Assembly: GCA_963169105.1 (NCBI GenBank)
Contig: OY720635.1
Coordinates: forward strand, 157,867,645-157,931,644
Origin: Ceriagrion tenellum
Lineage: Eukaryota > Arthropoda > Insecta > Odonata > Coenagrionidae
DNA length: 64,000 nucleotides
Reading direction: 5' to 3'
Positions 44,824 through 55,764 of this stretch are shown piece by piece. How positions within the stretch are numbered: position 1 is the first letter of the stretch; every line of letters starts with the position of its first letter. A program made the translations under genes and the position numbers. The notes under the pieces were generated by a model. That model ran no database searches, was not told the origin of the DNA, and was given only the letters and a program-made list of their open reading frames with translations.

Positions 44824-44895
44824 TATGAGACCAGGAATCGATCCGATCAGCTATTGGCTCGTTAGGCCAATGAGAGGACCGCTACGCTACCCTAG
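44824..44895 (-). mobile_element. tRNA-derived SINE head
   Basis: On the minus strand: A-box TAGCGTAGCGG, then CTCTCATTGGCC and the B-box-like GGATCGATTCC (one mismatch to GGTTCGATTCC). No anticodon-arm structure good enough for a functional tRNA was seen; the tail was not delimited. Confidence 0.45.
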
Positions 44896-45570
44896 CTGCA
44901 TAATGCCCGCGAGGCTTTTTGAGTGAACTAATTGGAGCAATAGAAGAAACTCTTTAGAAAAACCAAATAGAAGGTGGAGGCCCACACTTAACAGCAGGTG
45001 TCGCGCTCTTGAAGAGGGAATCGATAAGGGATAGGCATCGACAAGGTCACGACAAAGGACAAGGCAAGATCGACAGGCTCAAAGATAAATCCTAAGATGA
45101 CACGTCATTTTTAGCGAATGGATTCGCGTTAAGATTTTGGGTAGGGTTAAAAACTATCTTAAAAAACTTCAATGGACTTTCGTCAAAAGGCGCACAAGAC
45201 CTCAGTTGTCGATCACCACTCCATATTGTCGTCCAAGCATAACTTAGGACGCTTTCGGTGACGTCACATTCGAGTCCGTTCGGCCAATTTCGGAGGAATC
45301 ACGCTTGAATGAATCGTGTGTGTCGTAGAAGTGGGGGTGGGTTGATCGCGAGGATAAGCAGCGCCTCTTCACGGAAAATGGTGTATTAGCTTTAGCAGTA
45401 CGATCCAATTCTGATTAGCGATCCATTCATGTATCGGTGCGTATTGAGAGAATGAGTGATGGTCACCTTCACTGAGTCAGCGCATCATCGAGTCAGCCTC
45501 TGCTTCGATTGGGTGAATCGCGCTCTCTTATCGATTGCGGGAAAAACATTTTAAACCTTTCTGTTCTACA
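44896..45570. other. no gene seen
   Basis: No recognisable feature. Confidence 0.35.
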
Positions 45571-45574
45571 ATCT

Positions 45575-46690
45575 ATTTCCCTTATTTCTGGAGTTCGTAA
45601 TATTTTATTAACTTCTTCGAAAAATAAATTGGTTTTGAATTTAGATGAAAGATTGAGTGATTTTCAATCGACGGACTGAATTCGATTTCCATCCAAGTTG
45701 TTGCACGAGGTCCGGAACACTAACGAGACTTCATAACGGCCTTTCACTTATCTTGCTGGCGCAAATGACCTTAGCTGTCGGTCGCCTCCCCAAAATCTAA
45801 TCCAAACCAAACTCATCTTGCTGATCTTCTCTGCACGCGTTCTAACTCTGTTTTTAAGCCTACCTCATGAGGATCCCAAGCACCGGCAGCGTATTCTAAG
45901 TGGGGTCTAACAAGAGAGAAGTAGCTGATTTCTCTGACTTTATCTTCGCACTTTCCCAGTACTCTTTTAACAAACCCCAATTTACGATTACATTGACCAG
46001 TTATTTCTCGAATATGTTTGCTCCACGAGATATCATTAGTTAATTTAATTCCGAGGTATTTTCAGATTCTATAGTCTCTAATTGGGTATTTTGTAAGTAG
46101 CAGCTGTGCTGACGGGAGTTTTTTTTCTTTTCCAGAAGATCATTTCAACATTTATTTTTCAAATTTAATTCTAGCACCCACGCATCGCTACTCGCTAGAA
46201 TTGCATTGAGGTCCTTTGTTAACGCTTGCCTATCATCATCGCTATGGATTTCCCCGTACACTACAGCATCGTCTGCAAATAGTCAGAGTTTACTGTCTAC
46301 TGCTTCACCAATATTGTTAATATGTATACAGAAGGAATAGAAGTGGACCTATGACACTCCCCTGAGGGACACCCGAAGTGACTTTAACCTCATTGGAGAT
46401 GGCACCGTCTAATACTACCCTCTGTATCCTCTCGTAGAAGTTCTCTATTACAGGAAATTACATCGTGGTCTAAGCCGTAAGATTTAAGTTTATTTAATAA
46501 TTTCCCGTGGGACACTCTATCGAATGCCAATTTGAAGTCAAGAAAAATCGCGTCTACTGGAACGCTATATTCACCGGAGACTAAAATATCGTGGACGGTG
46601 ACTAAAATATTACGAGAGACATACGCGTACTGGATGCATGAAAACTTCGCATTTCTCCGCAAATAAGGATAATTATTAATCCGACCCAAA
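45575..46690 (-). pseudogene. CR1-like LINE reverse transcriptase (decayed), longest RT piece of this class
   Basis: The minus strand carries the RT core in order: VDAIFLDFKLAFDRVSHGKL (open frame 46390-46689), then SYGLDHDVIS, TSGVPQGSVIGPLLF, a KLR-FADDAVVYGE-like palm motif near 46270, DDDRQALTKDLNAIL, an EMIFW-like block, and after several stops EYAAGAWDPHEVGLK, then ELERVQRRSAR. Known: these are RT motifs (F-DF-KAFD, GVPQGSVIGPLLF, FADD) of CR1-like elements. Many stops and frameshifts make it inactive. Endonuclease and 3'UTR are missing. Confidence 0.8.
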
Positions 46691-47245
46691 AACTAACATT
46701 AACTAATTAATTAAACAAACATTTAAGATGAAAACACCCTCATTAGAAAATACAATCTCCTTTTCATACAATATAATATAATCCATTGATTCCAGAGTCT
46801 AAAATTGCCATAATCTCTGTTTACATCAGCACTAAAAAAACGATCAAATCTCAACTTCATTCTATGCACCCACTGCGGAAATTGAAAAAAAATATCGCTT
46901 TCGCAGTTGGGGAGTTAGCCATTGGAAAGCAATACAAATGGCGCTGGGGATGCAAGTTATTCGGGGAACATGTTTTATAGTGATCGCCCTAGTGTCGAAA
47001 AATTCTCCGTTCTTTGTCTTGAATCCATTTTGCCTCTAATTAATGTGAAGTGATTAGCCCATAAAGACATTCTATTAACTTCATTTTAATAATTTTATTA
47101 TTTCTTTTCAAAAGAGTGCACCTTGAGTCAGCAATTTCTGTAGATTCCAGCGTAATGCGGCGAAAAAATTATTGCTCTTTTGTTCTCGTCCATGCAATTT
47201 CTTCGCTGATTTCAAGCGTGGGAAGGGGAGGAGGAAATTCCGCTC
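46691..47245. other. no gene seen
   Basis: AT-rich; nothing recognised. Confidence 0.35.
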
Positions 47246-47249
47246 ACGA

Positions 47250-47991
47250 GGAGAGACTACGTACCCTGACTCACCGATTTGAATGCCGTATTTTCTATGT
47301 CGTGCACGAGGTCAAAGGCGACGCTAATTCGCCTTGGGCTTCGTCAAACGTGTCCTAGTTTTAATGTAATAAATCAATTTATAATCGGCAATATCCGCCC
47401 TTAATATTAAAACACAGGGAATATAAAGCTATAAATAGTACAGCTAGTGTAGCGGTTAGCGTTGCGATTGGTATGGGTAGGGTGAGCGCTTCGAGCCCGT
47501 AAGCATTTGAAATTTTTTCCTTCTTCATATGCACGACCAGAAAGAAATTTTTCCTCCGAGTTACATATCCTATCATAGGACTTCACCTCGCATTTTTTCT
47601 GGTGACACTTAACCACAAAATTCGTACTCCAGTTTGAATCTTTAATGGCAAATGACCTATTTGGGGGCTGGTGATGGAACGCTTATGATATATGTCAATC
47701 TCTGTTTTAAGTCCGTAATTTAACTTACACATACACCAGGTGTTTCCTTTACCAACATTTCCGTCATTCTGAGGAGACGGCGGATATCTAATTAGGTGAT
47801 AATTAGCAAAAATTAACCCAGTAGAGTTTAAATGAAATTAACGTAAAGAAAATGTTTTCGCAAAAAGATAGTTAAGTTTTTTGTGCCTAAAATAAATTTA
47901 AAAAAGTCACTAATTAGCGTTGCCTTTGACCTCGTGAACGACGTACAAAATACGGCATTCAAATCGGAGTCAGGGTGCGTAGTACCTCCTA
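47250..47991. mobile_element. element with long terminal inverted repeats (about 78 bp)
   Basis: Arms of about 78 bp (47253-47331 and 47910-47988) are inverted copies at roughly 85-90% identity, sharing TTTGAATGCCGTATTTT and CACGAGGTCAAAGGC. The 580-bp interior includes a tRNA-derived SINE head (47435-47505) and no transposase. No target duplication could be fixed, so it may be a foldback-type element or an old inverted duplication. Confidence 0.5.
47435..47505 (+). mobile_element. tRNA-derived SINE head
   Basis: A-box TAGTGTAGCGGTTAGCG, and B-box-like GCTTCGAGCCC (one mismatch). It lies inside the 47250-47991 inverted-repeat element. A true tRNA fold was not supported. Confidence 0.45.
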
Positions 47992-48630
47992 GTCAGTAAA
48001 TTTTTGTCCGCATGTTCAGATAGAAGGCTTATTTTATTCAATGGAGGAAAAAAAACAACAATTACATTGTGAGTGTTGCTATCGTATCCTTAACGTCTGA
48101 ATGTTTTGTTGTTAATTTGTCCAGCCTTTATGAAGACAGATTTCTTTGATTTTCGCATGCTTTCAAATGGAATGAACCCGGAAAATGGTGAAGAACGTCT
48201 GAGTGAATATATATGTAGGAATAGTTACCGTTCTTTCACTTTCTTCTTTTTCCTGTTCATATCTCACCGCTTGTACCGTTGAACTTCTCCTGAAAACCTT
48301 GAACTTATGATTTTTCAACTGAGTCATCAGTGAATTTCCTATATCTAATGGTATTATGTTCTTATTCTTTTGGTATGATTGGACATGTATGATCCACACT
48401 TTTGTGTTCCGACCAAAGAAGTCAAGTAATCTTACGGCCTGCCCCTTGTTCTCTCTATGGGTGTCCATTATTTCCCTCCTCATTTTGACCACCATCATTC
48501 TTTCTGTTTTTTTCATGATATTCCATGTAGCTTCTCAAAAGTTTTTCTATTTTAAGATTTTGGGTCCTAGAATTTTTCCGCTTTATTTTTCTTTCCTTCT
48601 ATTCGACGTCATTTATCTGAACGGCCGTGT
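47992..48630. other. no gene recognised
   Basis: Contains a 117-codon minus-strand frame (48163-48516) with a charged N-terminal stretch (MRREIMDTHRENKGQAVRLL) and no recognised family. It could be transposon-derived or chance. Confidence 0.3.
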
Positions 48631-49191
48631 TTAAGGTAGTCCGAGCGAGATAGTTCCCTAGTCATAATAGAGACCATATTCGAATTACACGTTTTAATTA
48701 CACCAGTTGTAGGACACATGAATTAAATATTGCATTAATAATGGTGCAATTATATAGTTTTATATGACAGTAATTGTCAGTAATTAAATGAAAATATGTA
48801 AATAAGCCTTTAACTTGACTCATTTTTCCGCGCGGTTCGTTTGAAACTCCTTCAAAACGGAAGGTTTTCTGTGATCCTGAAGAATTTACTGCGGTGACGA
48901 TATGATTAATGTTCAAATATATTTGAGAAAACATACAGACTACACACTGTTAGTTTTTTTACGACATCCAAGACAAGACATATCTCATTTTGTAAATAAT
49001 GTCCCTCTGGAGTGCATGCACATGCCGTTTCCCTTGTAAAAGGGCTGGTATTTTCTGGCAAATATCTCTTAAAGTAATGTAGTAAGGGGTAAAATATTTG
49101 GTGTTTTTGTATAGGTGAGATATTTTTCTTAAAAATGAGACCAAATTCATTGATTTATAAATAAAATTAATTTTCGCTCGGGCTAACTTCA
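48631..49191 (-). mobile_element. GGTAG-TIR MITE copy, minus orientation
   Basis: TTAAGGTAGTCCGAGCGAG at the left; the worn right end is TTCGCTCGGGCTAACTTC. Body collinear in reverse, with a short deletion in the right half. Confidence 0.85.
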
Positions 49192-49214
49192 TAACGGGCA
49201 TTCTCATTGTAAGC

Positions 49215-49411
49215 TGATGTCGGCCCCGGTGGCGGTGGGGTAAAGTCCTCTCCTGCTAACCCGAGGGTCGCGGGCTCGAGTCACGCCCGGGTAGAATATT
49301 ATCTGCCCAGGACAGGTGTGTGTGTGTTCGTCTATTGTTAATGTTAAAACAACCGATGTAAAAGGCCTATGTTGTGCTGTTTTCGGGGTTTTGTGTATAA
49401 ATAAAAGATAT
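49215..49411 (+). mobile_element. tRNA-derived SINE
   Basis: Starts GTCGGCCCCGGTGGCGGTGG with an A-box-like part, then CTAACCCGAGGGTCGCGGG and a B-box-like GGCTCGAGTCA, then CCCGGGTAGAATATTATCTG. A non-tRNA body follows to GTGTATAAATAAAAGAT. The CTAACCCGAGGGTC and CGCCCGGGTA junctions are typical of arthropod tRNA-SINE heads. It starts about 20 bp after the previous MITE ends. Confidence 0.6.
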
Positions 49412-49975
49412 CCACTTTGGACACCGTATAGCAATGTCCGATTTGCGTTTATGGAACACACTTTCTATTATACCTACATGTTTTTATTTAGTAAGCCAGT
49501 TCCATTTACCTCGCCTTCGTAGGTTTGTCTTTTGGTCTGCGTCGTTTTTTTTATTATTTAGCATAAATACTTGCAGCTAGCGAGTTTTCCGTGTTTAATA
49601 TTCCATACTTTGTTTTCATATACAACGGAGTAGGTTGCATATTTGTAATAACTTCTCCCCTCTTAAAAGATTTTTTCCACGCTGCTTCTTGTAGTGCCAT
49701 CTTCAAATATTTATCTGTTCTGTTGAATCATCCATGTTTCCTGAAAGTATGGCATTACCACCCGTATATGCTAAACATTCAATAACGGATTTTCTCTTTT
49801 TTGACCACTTTGATTTATCTTGATTCCTTTTTCTTCTGTTCTTTTCCTCCGATTGGTCTTCCAACATCGTCCTGAACACAGTTCACAAGTGACTGTCCAT
49901 CTCCTTGCCTCACACTCGTTTTAAATAATAAATTATTTGAATTTTCTCCTGTGGCTTTCATTGATATAACGTTGC
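49412..49975. other. no gene seen
   Basis: No recognisable feature. Confidence 0.35.
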
Positions 49976-49979
49976 CTTT

Positions 49980-50400
49980 TTATTGGGTTTTCAAACGACT
50001 GCAATGTACGAGTAATTGCTGTCGACTCCGAATTCTTCCAAGGTATTAAAAAATGTTTGTCAATTGATGGATTCGCAAGTCTTCCCGAAATCAGCAAATG
50101 TTGATACGATGTCTTTCACATTCCTCTATACCTGATGTTGACTATGGATTTTAGATTTGCTCAGAACGGTATCTCCCATTTCTATGTCCTTCTTGGAATA
50201 TTCGAATTCTCTCTGCCAATCGAATCTCTGGTCGTATCGATTTGGAGAGCATTTTGTGCGTCACAGGAAAGAGGAATATTTCCCCGCAGTTGAGGAATTT
50301 AGTGCTTCCCTTGCGAACAGGGCTGATGAAATTCTTCCGGATTTCCCACTGTGTCACGAAGGCTGTTGTTGCTTTTCTGCCCCGAAGACGACAGCAGGGA
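49980..50400 (-). pseudogene. RT finger/palm fragment of a LINE (heavily decayed), antisense
   Basis: The minus strand reads KGSTKFLNCGEIFLFPVTHK, then MLSKSIRPEI, and in another frame ADFGKTCESIN, a stop, then QTFFNTLEEFGVDSN. Known pattern: (P)KKG-x-DC-N-GI-LL-V-KI-S-L and VDF-KAFDS-R-LF-L-x-GV. The match is weak but the two blocks are in the right order and spacing. Confidence 0.45.
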
Positions 50401-50790
50401 CCTCATTCGAAACGTAGGGTGCGTTCCATTCGGTCTGGGGCACTTCGCAATAAAATTTTCTTTACATTCGTTGCAAATACTGTGAATTTGGTACTATAGT
50501 TTTAAACAGATCGGGGGCAAAGTTGATGAGCATTGACCAAATTAACGACCAAAATGTCATACGTAACCGTTGTCAAGTTTGTTGATTTTCAGTAAAGGCG
50601 TTAAATATGCATACTATAAAGTTTTTCAGCAACTATGAGATGAAAAGCGTAAGTTTTTAAGTACTAATTTTGAATGAATTCAACAACTTTACACAAAACA
50701 TTCGGCCTTGACTCTTGTTCAGCCACATAAATCTACCTGCCGTTAGGTCACAAATCATTTCTCCGTCGCTTATCGCTCCATTCAACGTCG
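50401..50790. other. no gene seen
   Basis: No recognisable feature. Confidence 0.3.
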
Positions 50791-50799
50791 TTCGTGTCC

Positions 50800-51200
50800 G
50801 CTCAAATGTTCCTATGTGTTCCGGTGTATGCTAACATTATCGCAACACCTTGAATGGCAAGCTCGGTTACCACCTGCAGACTTCCTCAACAATTGAGAAA
50901 GCCGAGTTTTGCTAGTAGATGTCAACATCAGGTTAATCCTAATTTTTATTGGAAATATATTTCAGCGCCGTGTACCCGTCGGTTTGGTATTTTTTTCCTG
51001 TCACAGTATCGTTTCCATTTGAGGTAGGTTGATCGAAATTTCTATGTTGTGCCCGCCTACCTATATATTCAGCCCCGCCTTCTTATTTCCAGATAATCTC
51101 ATCACTTTCGTCTTCGGATGATTTAAAAAAATTACAGAAACATTAGATTTTTTTTTAATGATACCAATTTCATTCAATCGTAGATGAAGTGATATAGAAA
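50800..51200 (-). repeat. diverged duplicate of 53150-53380 with a deleted GGTAG-like MITE
   Basis: Shares, in order, CTTCCT, CCGAGT, the block ATCAGGTTAATC, GTGTACCCGTCGGTTTGG/GGTATTTTTTTCC and a GTAGGTTGATCG end with the region just left of the MITE copy at 53366. At 51018-51200 only the two MITE ends remain (GAGGTAGGTTGATCG, and CAATTTCATTCAATCGTAGA). Confidence 0.45.
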
Positions 51201-51239
51201 ATAGAAATAACATTTATTCCTCCCTAACTAATCACATAA

Positions 51240-52667
51240 GTACAATTTTTCATCACAATATTAAATTTTGGTAAAGTTGTCCCAGAGGATTGGAAGAATG
51301 CTATCATCGTTCCGTTGTACAAAGGGAAAGGAGGAAAGACCGAATGTAATAATTATCGGGCCATTAGTTTATTGAGTAACCCGGGAAAAGTGTTCAGTAA
51401 AATATTAATCGAAAGAGTAAGGAATATTACTTCCGACAAAATATGGGGTGTACAGTGTGGATTTATGCCTGGGAGAGGATGTAGTGACCAGCTTTTTGCA
51501 CTTCAGCAAGTGATAGAAAAATGTATGAGTGTCCGAAAGAAAGTGTACTGTGCGTGTGTCGATTTAGAGAAGGCATATGACAGAGTAAATAGAAAGAAGT
51601 TGTGGAAGGTTTTGAGAGACTATGGAGTGAGTGGGCAGTTATTGAATGTTATGATGGCAATGTATGACAATAGTAATGCAAGTGTAAGAGTTAACGGGGC
51701 TCTGAGTGATTGGTTTGTAATAAATCGGGGTGTAAAGCAAGGATGTGTAATGTCTCCATGGCTGTTTAATGTATTAATGGACAGATGTGTTGGAGACGCT
51801 TGTAGTGCATACGACGGTGTTTTGATTGGAAATGTAAACGTGCGAGTTCTTCTATATGCGGATGATGCTGTTTTGATCTCAGACAGTCAAAAGGGATTAC
51901 AGAAGCTCCTAGATAAGTTTTGTGAATCAACGGAGAGAATGGAATTGAAGGTAAATGCGTGCAAGACTAAAGTAGTAGTTTTTGATAAAGAGAATGGGGA
52001 GATTAACTGTATGATGAGGGCGAATGGGGAAGTAATTGATCAAGTGGATGATTTCGTTTACTTAGGTAAGATGCTTGTAAAAGATGGAAGAATTGATGAG
52101 GAGATAAAGAGACGTGCGAATGCAGGAAGGAAGGTGGTAGGTAGCATGTGGAGCATATCAAGGAATGAGTGCTTCTCTAAGGAAGCGAAAATTGCCGTGT
52201 ACAAAAGTGTACTTCTTCCCACTTTGCTATATGGTAGTGAAACATGGGTATGTCAGGATAGACATAAGAGTAGACTAAACGCCGTGGGTATGAGTTATCT
52301 GAGGAGTATTTGTGGCAAAAGTAGGATGGATAGGGTCAGGAATGAGTGGGTCATGAATGAATGTGGGTTAAATGCTCCAGTAATGGATGTGTATGAAAGG
52401 AGTGTGCTTCGTTGGTTTGGCCATATTGAGAGAATGGATGAGAGTAGAATAACGAAACAGATATATGAGAGTAGAATGAATGGTGTGAGAGGTAGAGGTA
52501 GGCCGAGAAAGTTGTGGTTGAATGTGATTGAGGAAATTCTTAGGAGGAGGAATATTAGGAGTCTTAAAAACAGGAGGGAGTGTATGAAACAGTGTATGGG
52601 GGTGAATGAGGCAAAAGAGGTTTGCAAGGATAGGTCAGAATGGAGGAAATTATTGAAGCAGAGTTAG
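51240..52667 (+). CDS. non-LTR retrotransposon reverse transcriptase, 5'-truncated but uninterrupted
   Basis: The frame is open from 51240 (after a TAA) to TAG at 52665-52667. LINE homology starts at about 51260 with LNFGKVVPEDWKNAIIVP, so there is no native start codon. Motifs in order: YKGKGGKTECNNYRAISLLS (fingers); VDLEKAYDRV; RGVKQGCVMSP; YADDAVL (the catalytic pair, near 51855-51866); LLYGSETW; RWFGHIERMD; RGRGRPRKLW; SEWRKLLKQS at the end. It lacks the N-terminal endonuclease. The C-terminal GRGRPR block is common in RTE/L2-like arthropod LINEs; the clade is not fixed. No stops or frameshifts over 470 codons suggests a recent insertion. Two truncated relatives lie at 36203-36929 and 63849-64000. 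Confidence 0.88.
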   Translation, partial: VQFFITILNFGKVVPEDWKNAIIVPLYKGKGGKTECNNYRAISLLSNPGKVFSKILIERVRNITSDKIWGVQCGFMPGRGCSDQLFALQQVIEKCMSVRKKVYCACVDLEKAYDRVNRKKLWKVLRDYGVSGQLLNVMMAMYDNSNASVRVNGALSDWFVINRGVKQGCVMSPWLFNVLMDRCVGDACSAYDGVLIGNVNVRVLLYADDAVLISDSQKGLQKLLDKFCESTERMELKVNACKTKVVVFDKENGEINCMMRANGEVIDQVDDFVYLGKMLVKDGRIDEEIKRRANAGRKVVGSMWSISRNECFSKEAKIAVYKSVLLPTLLYGSETWVCQDRHKSRLNAVGMSYLRSICGKSRMDRVRNEWVMNECGLNAPVMDVYERSVLRWFGHIERMDESRITKQIYESRMNGVRGRGRPRKLWLNVIEEILRRRNIRSLKNRRECMKQCMGVNEAKEVCKDRSEWRKLLKQS

Positions 52668-52750
52668 GTGTACAATTATGTATCAACGAGTGAAACACTT
52701 TGACTGTGCCTACCCCGGAAGGGAACGGCGTGATGAGTATGTATGTATGG
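52668..52750 (+). mobile_element. 3'UTR and TATG-repeat tail of the LINE
   Basis: After the stop come GTGTACAATTATG, GTGAAACACTTTGACTGTGCC and TACCCCGGAAGG, then the tail GAGTATGTATGTATG (52737-52750). The same blocks, reversed, close the 36.2 kb and 63.85 kb copies. Confidence 0.8.
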
Positions 52751-53015
52751 GAATATAGATACCCCATAGAAAACCCTGTTTCGAGGCTACCATCATCTTA
52801 TAATGAAGAAGCAGTGGTTGGTGCAAATACATTTCAAATTTTTCCTAGTCGCAAAAAAAAACAAATACCATTCAAAATTTACAGCGTGTTCATAACATAA
52901 CCACCTACACAGTAGAGCAAGCACAATTTACAAAGATAATAGGATTTCGCAGAAGAGCCAAAATACTAATTCAAAATTACAATTTGCCAATATCTAAACC
53001 AAACTACCTTAGGCA
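52751..53015. other. no gene seen
   Basis: No recognisable feature. Confidence 0.35.
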
Positions 53016-53019
53016 CCCG

Positions 53020-53365
53020 GAACGCGCTTGTAAATATGTTTAAACTGTCTGCATCTCTCTCGGGAGAATTCCGAGTGCAACATTCTCGCACTTCCCCTGA
53101 CTGGCGCACGCGTCGGATGCCGAAGTCTACAGAAGCAAGGATGTTGGGGTGAGGGGAGGAATTGAAGGGGAATGTCCGGAACTACGGTAGATGTGCTCTC
53201 GTTCACACCAACACCGACCTTCCTGACGCGGTGGGAAACCCGAGTAAATTTCATCTTCCTCTGTACTTGTTAATATCAGGTTAATCGCCATTTGTGAGGG
53301 ATGGATGTATCAGCTCCGCGTTCCCAGCGTTTTGGTATTTTTTTCCCGCCATAGTTTATTTTCCG
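53020..53365. repeat. duplicated segment next to a diverged MITE
   Basis: 53150-53365 resembles 50800-51018. Separately, 53022-53110 (ACGCGCTTGTAAA, TCGGGAGAATTCC, CGCACTTCC) resembles 54154-54250 (ACACGCTTATAAA, TCGGCAGAATTCC, CGCACTTCC). The similarity is patchy. Confidence 0.4.
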
Positions 53366-53934
53366 TTTACGGTAGTTGGAGTGATATTTTTCCCTAGTCA
53401 TAATAGAGACCGTATTCTCATTTTATCCATTAATTTCTGTTGCTATTATAATCCTAAACTAAATATTTCAACATTTATAGTGCTATAATATTGCTCTACT
53501 TAACTGAAATTGTTAGTACTTAAATGAATAGATCAATATGAATATTTTATTTTGCTCGCACTTTCATCTCAAAACGGTTTAAAATTCTTTCTCGACAGCG
53601 ATTCTCTTGAGATTCGTAATAGTTAACTCCGGTGAGTGATTGAACTATTTTCAAAATAAATGAGAAAACGTGTCACGTACAAACTGTTAAATTACTGACG
53701 CCATCTAGGCGTTAGAAATCCCTAGTTTTTAAAATTAATTGAGCATATCTGGAGTGCATACGCGTGCCATACTCGAGAGAAAACGGTTTTCTTTTTTTGC
53801 CAATAATATCTCGAAACGCAGCGTGGTAAGGGCATGACATTTCGGTATCTTTGGAAAGATGAGATATTTTTTTTTAACGAGACCAATTTCATTTAATTAT
53901 AGATGAAATGGTATCTCAATCAAGCTGCCGTTAG
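53366..53934 (-). mobile_element. GGTAG-TIR MITE, strongly diverged copy
   Basis: Ends TTTACGGTAGTTGGAGTGA and TCAATCAAGCTGCCGTTAG. Landmarks CCCTAGTCATAATAGAGACC, GGAGTGCATACGCGTGCC and GAGACCAATTTCATTTAATT remain, but the body differs much more than in the other copies. It is an older insertion or another subfamily. Confidence 0.7.
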
Positions 53935-54149
53935 CACCCAGAATGTTGAAGTAATAAATTAATATAGATGTCAATTTAAATTGAGAAAAGAAATAACAAC
54001 AACAACAAGAGTTGTCATGGAGTTCTTGACGAAACATAAAAAAGCTCTCAATTAAAAGAGACTAAAGAAAGGATTTGTTACCATGATAAAAATTAAATCT
54101 CTTGTTTACCGTAAATGTGTCTGAGTTGAGTTATTCGTTCCAAAACTCA

Positions 54150-55300
54150 ATGAGAACACGCTTATAAACGTAAGTTTGCACTGTTTCGGTCCGTCTCGGC
54201 AGAATTCCTCGCGCGTCATCATCGCACTTCCGCTCTCTGTCGCGCGTGTCATAGTTTTCTTGGTCTATCTTGGATGGGAGGAGGAGATTGGAGGGGTATG
54301 ACTTGTGTACGCGGAGGAGAGAACAGGGGAATCACCGCAGGCGCTCGCCTCGTTATCTCACCAAGTGTTGTCCCGTAGTGATCTCATTAAATGGACGGCC
54401 AGAGGCTGCGTCGGCATAGGTAAAGGGAGGGGAGAAGGCAAGTCATAATTCTCAGGATTGATTCTTGGCTCATCGTGGGGATTGGGAGGGGGCGGTGGGA
54501 GGACAGGACCCGCAGCGATCGCATGCGAGGTTTGTGGGCACTTCAGTTTCATTCACGTGGAGACGGAGGCGGGTCCATCCGAGCGCGCTCGAACGAGTAA
54601 ACATTCCATTCACTCTCGACTTTCATCCTTCACACACACACACGCCCTCTCTGAACTCTCGCCCTGCGTCCGTCTCCATCTCTCGGCGGTGGGACGAAGC
54701 AGCTCTCTCGCTGTTGCACGGCTTGCCGACACACACCGGAAGAAAACACCGTCGGGCAGCGCAAGTCAGTCGTGTTTAGTGGTCGTTAAGATCTCGGTCT
54801 TGTGGTTTGGCTCTTGCAAGAACTTGGGTCCGAAGCGTTGGAAGAAATCCTCGTTGGCGCAGCAGCGGTCAGCCCTCTGAAAGAGGAAGTTGGTACGTAT
54901 TCATACAGCCGCGATCTTCTTGGATTGCGGTCGTCCATTTCCGTTCCGTCCTCGATTCTCGTACTTTACGAGGCACTCTCTCGCATTCCTCCTTGTCAAA
55001 TTTCGCTCGTAATCGCCCTCGGCAATAACAATCTGACGTCGAATTGCGTATAAATGTGACAACTTCTGAATCCATTACAATTCCTGTTGATCACGCTCCA
55101 GCGTTCAATTTGAAGGATCGACTGCACTCATTTAATTCAGTGCTTCCTGCAGCGGTGACAATTCCACTGCAGAGGAAATGATGAGTGTTACGTCACGAGT
55201 CGACCTTCGTCGGCTGGCCGCTACTGAGTGCGCAGCGTCGCTGACGGGAGTGCGGTGTTCGGAACGTTGTTCATTCGCTTTCCATGAGCGTGCGCGTCAA
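54150..55300 (+). promoter_or_regulatory. second GC/CpG-rich island, possible host promoter
   Basis: GC-rich, with many CG dinucleotides and a short (CA)n at about 54633-54645. TCAGTC at 54766-54771 fits an initiator. The overlapping frames here (for example 54458-54880) do not start at supported ATGs. Promoter identity is inferred from composition plus the splice donor at 54893. Confidence 0.4.
54768..54892 (+). other. candidate non-coding first exon (5'UTR)
   Basis: From the initiator-like TCAGTC to GTTG|GTACGTAT (donor at 54893, with +5 G and +6 T) there is no ATG, as expected for a leader exon. The acceptor and coding exon were not found in the window; they may lie to the right, past the repeat-rich 55-64 kb. 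The exact start is uncertain. Confidence 0.3.
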
Positions 55301-55764
55301 AGACAAACGAACGCCTATGAAGGAATTATCTCCAAGTGCTTTCGTTATTCTGGAATTATGTTTTTCACATATTAGTATGCTATATCGTGAATTACTTCTG
55401 TTAGCGATCTTCATGAAAGTTACAACGGTGTGGAGTTTAGTAGACAGAGGGGACCTTACAGTCTCAGTGTCGCTTCCATAAAGCCGTCTTCTAACTATTG
55501 TTAATGAGTGTTTTCCGTTCGTGCGTCTGCGCTAAGCTGCGTAGCTCAAAATCGTGTCGAAACAGGAACATATCGTGTTCCATTCTTTTTTGAATGAGCA
55601 TAAGACACCGCACTTGTAAACGCATATGGGGCTATTTTTTCCGCGCGAGCTTCCATGACAACACTGTCACGCAAAATTCCTTATTTTATGACACGACGTC
55701 GAATGGGAATTTATCGTAGTCAAAGTTCATAATTTGGAAAAATTAAATTAAATTAATCTACCAT
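55301..55764. other. no gene seen
   Basis: No recognisable feature. Confidence 0.35.

Noticed and set aside
48163..48516. 117-codon minus-strand frame
   Set aside because: No family motif recognised and no splice or promoter evidence; kept only as a note in the gap description.
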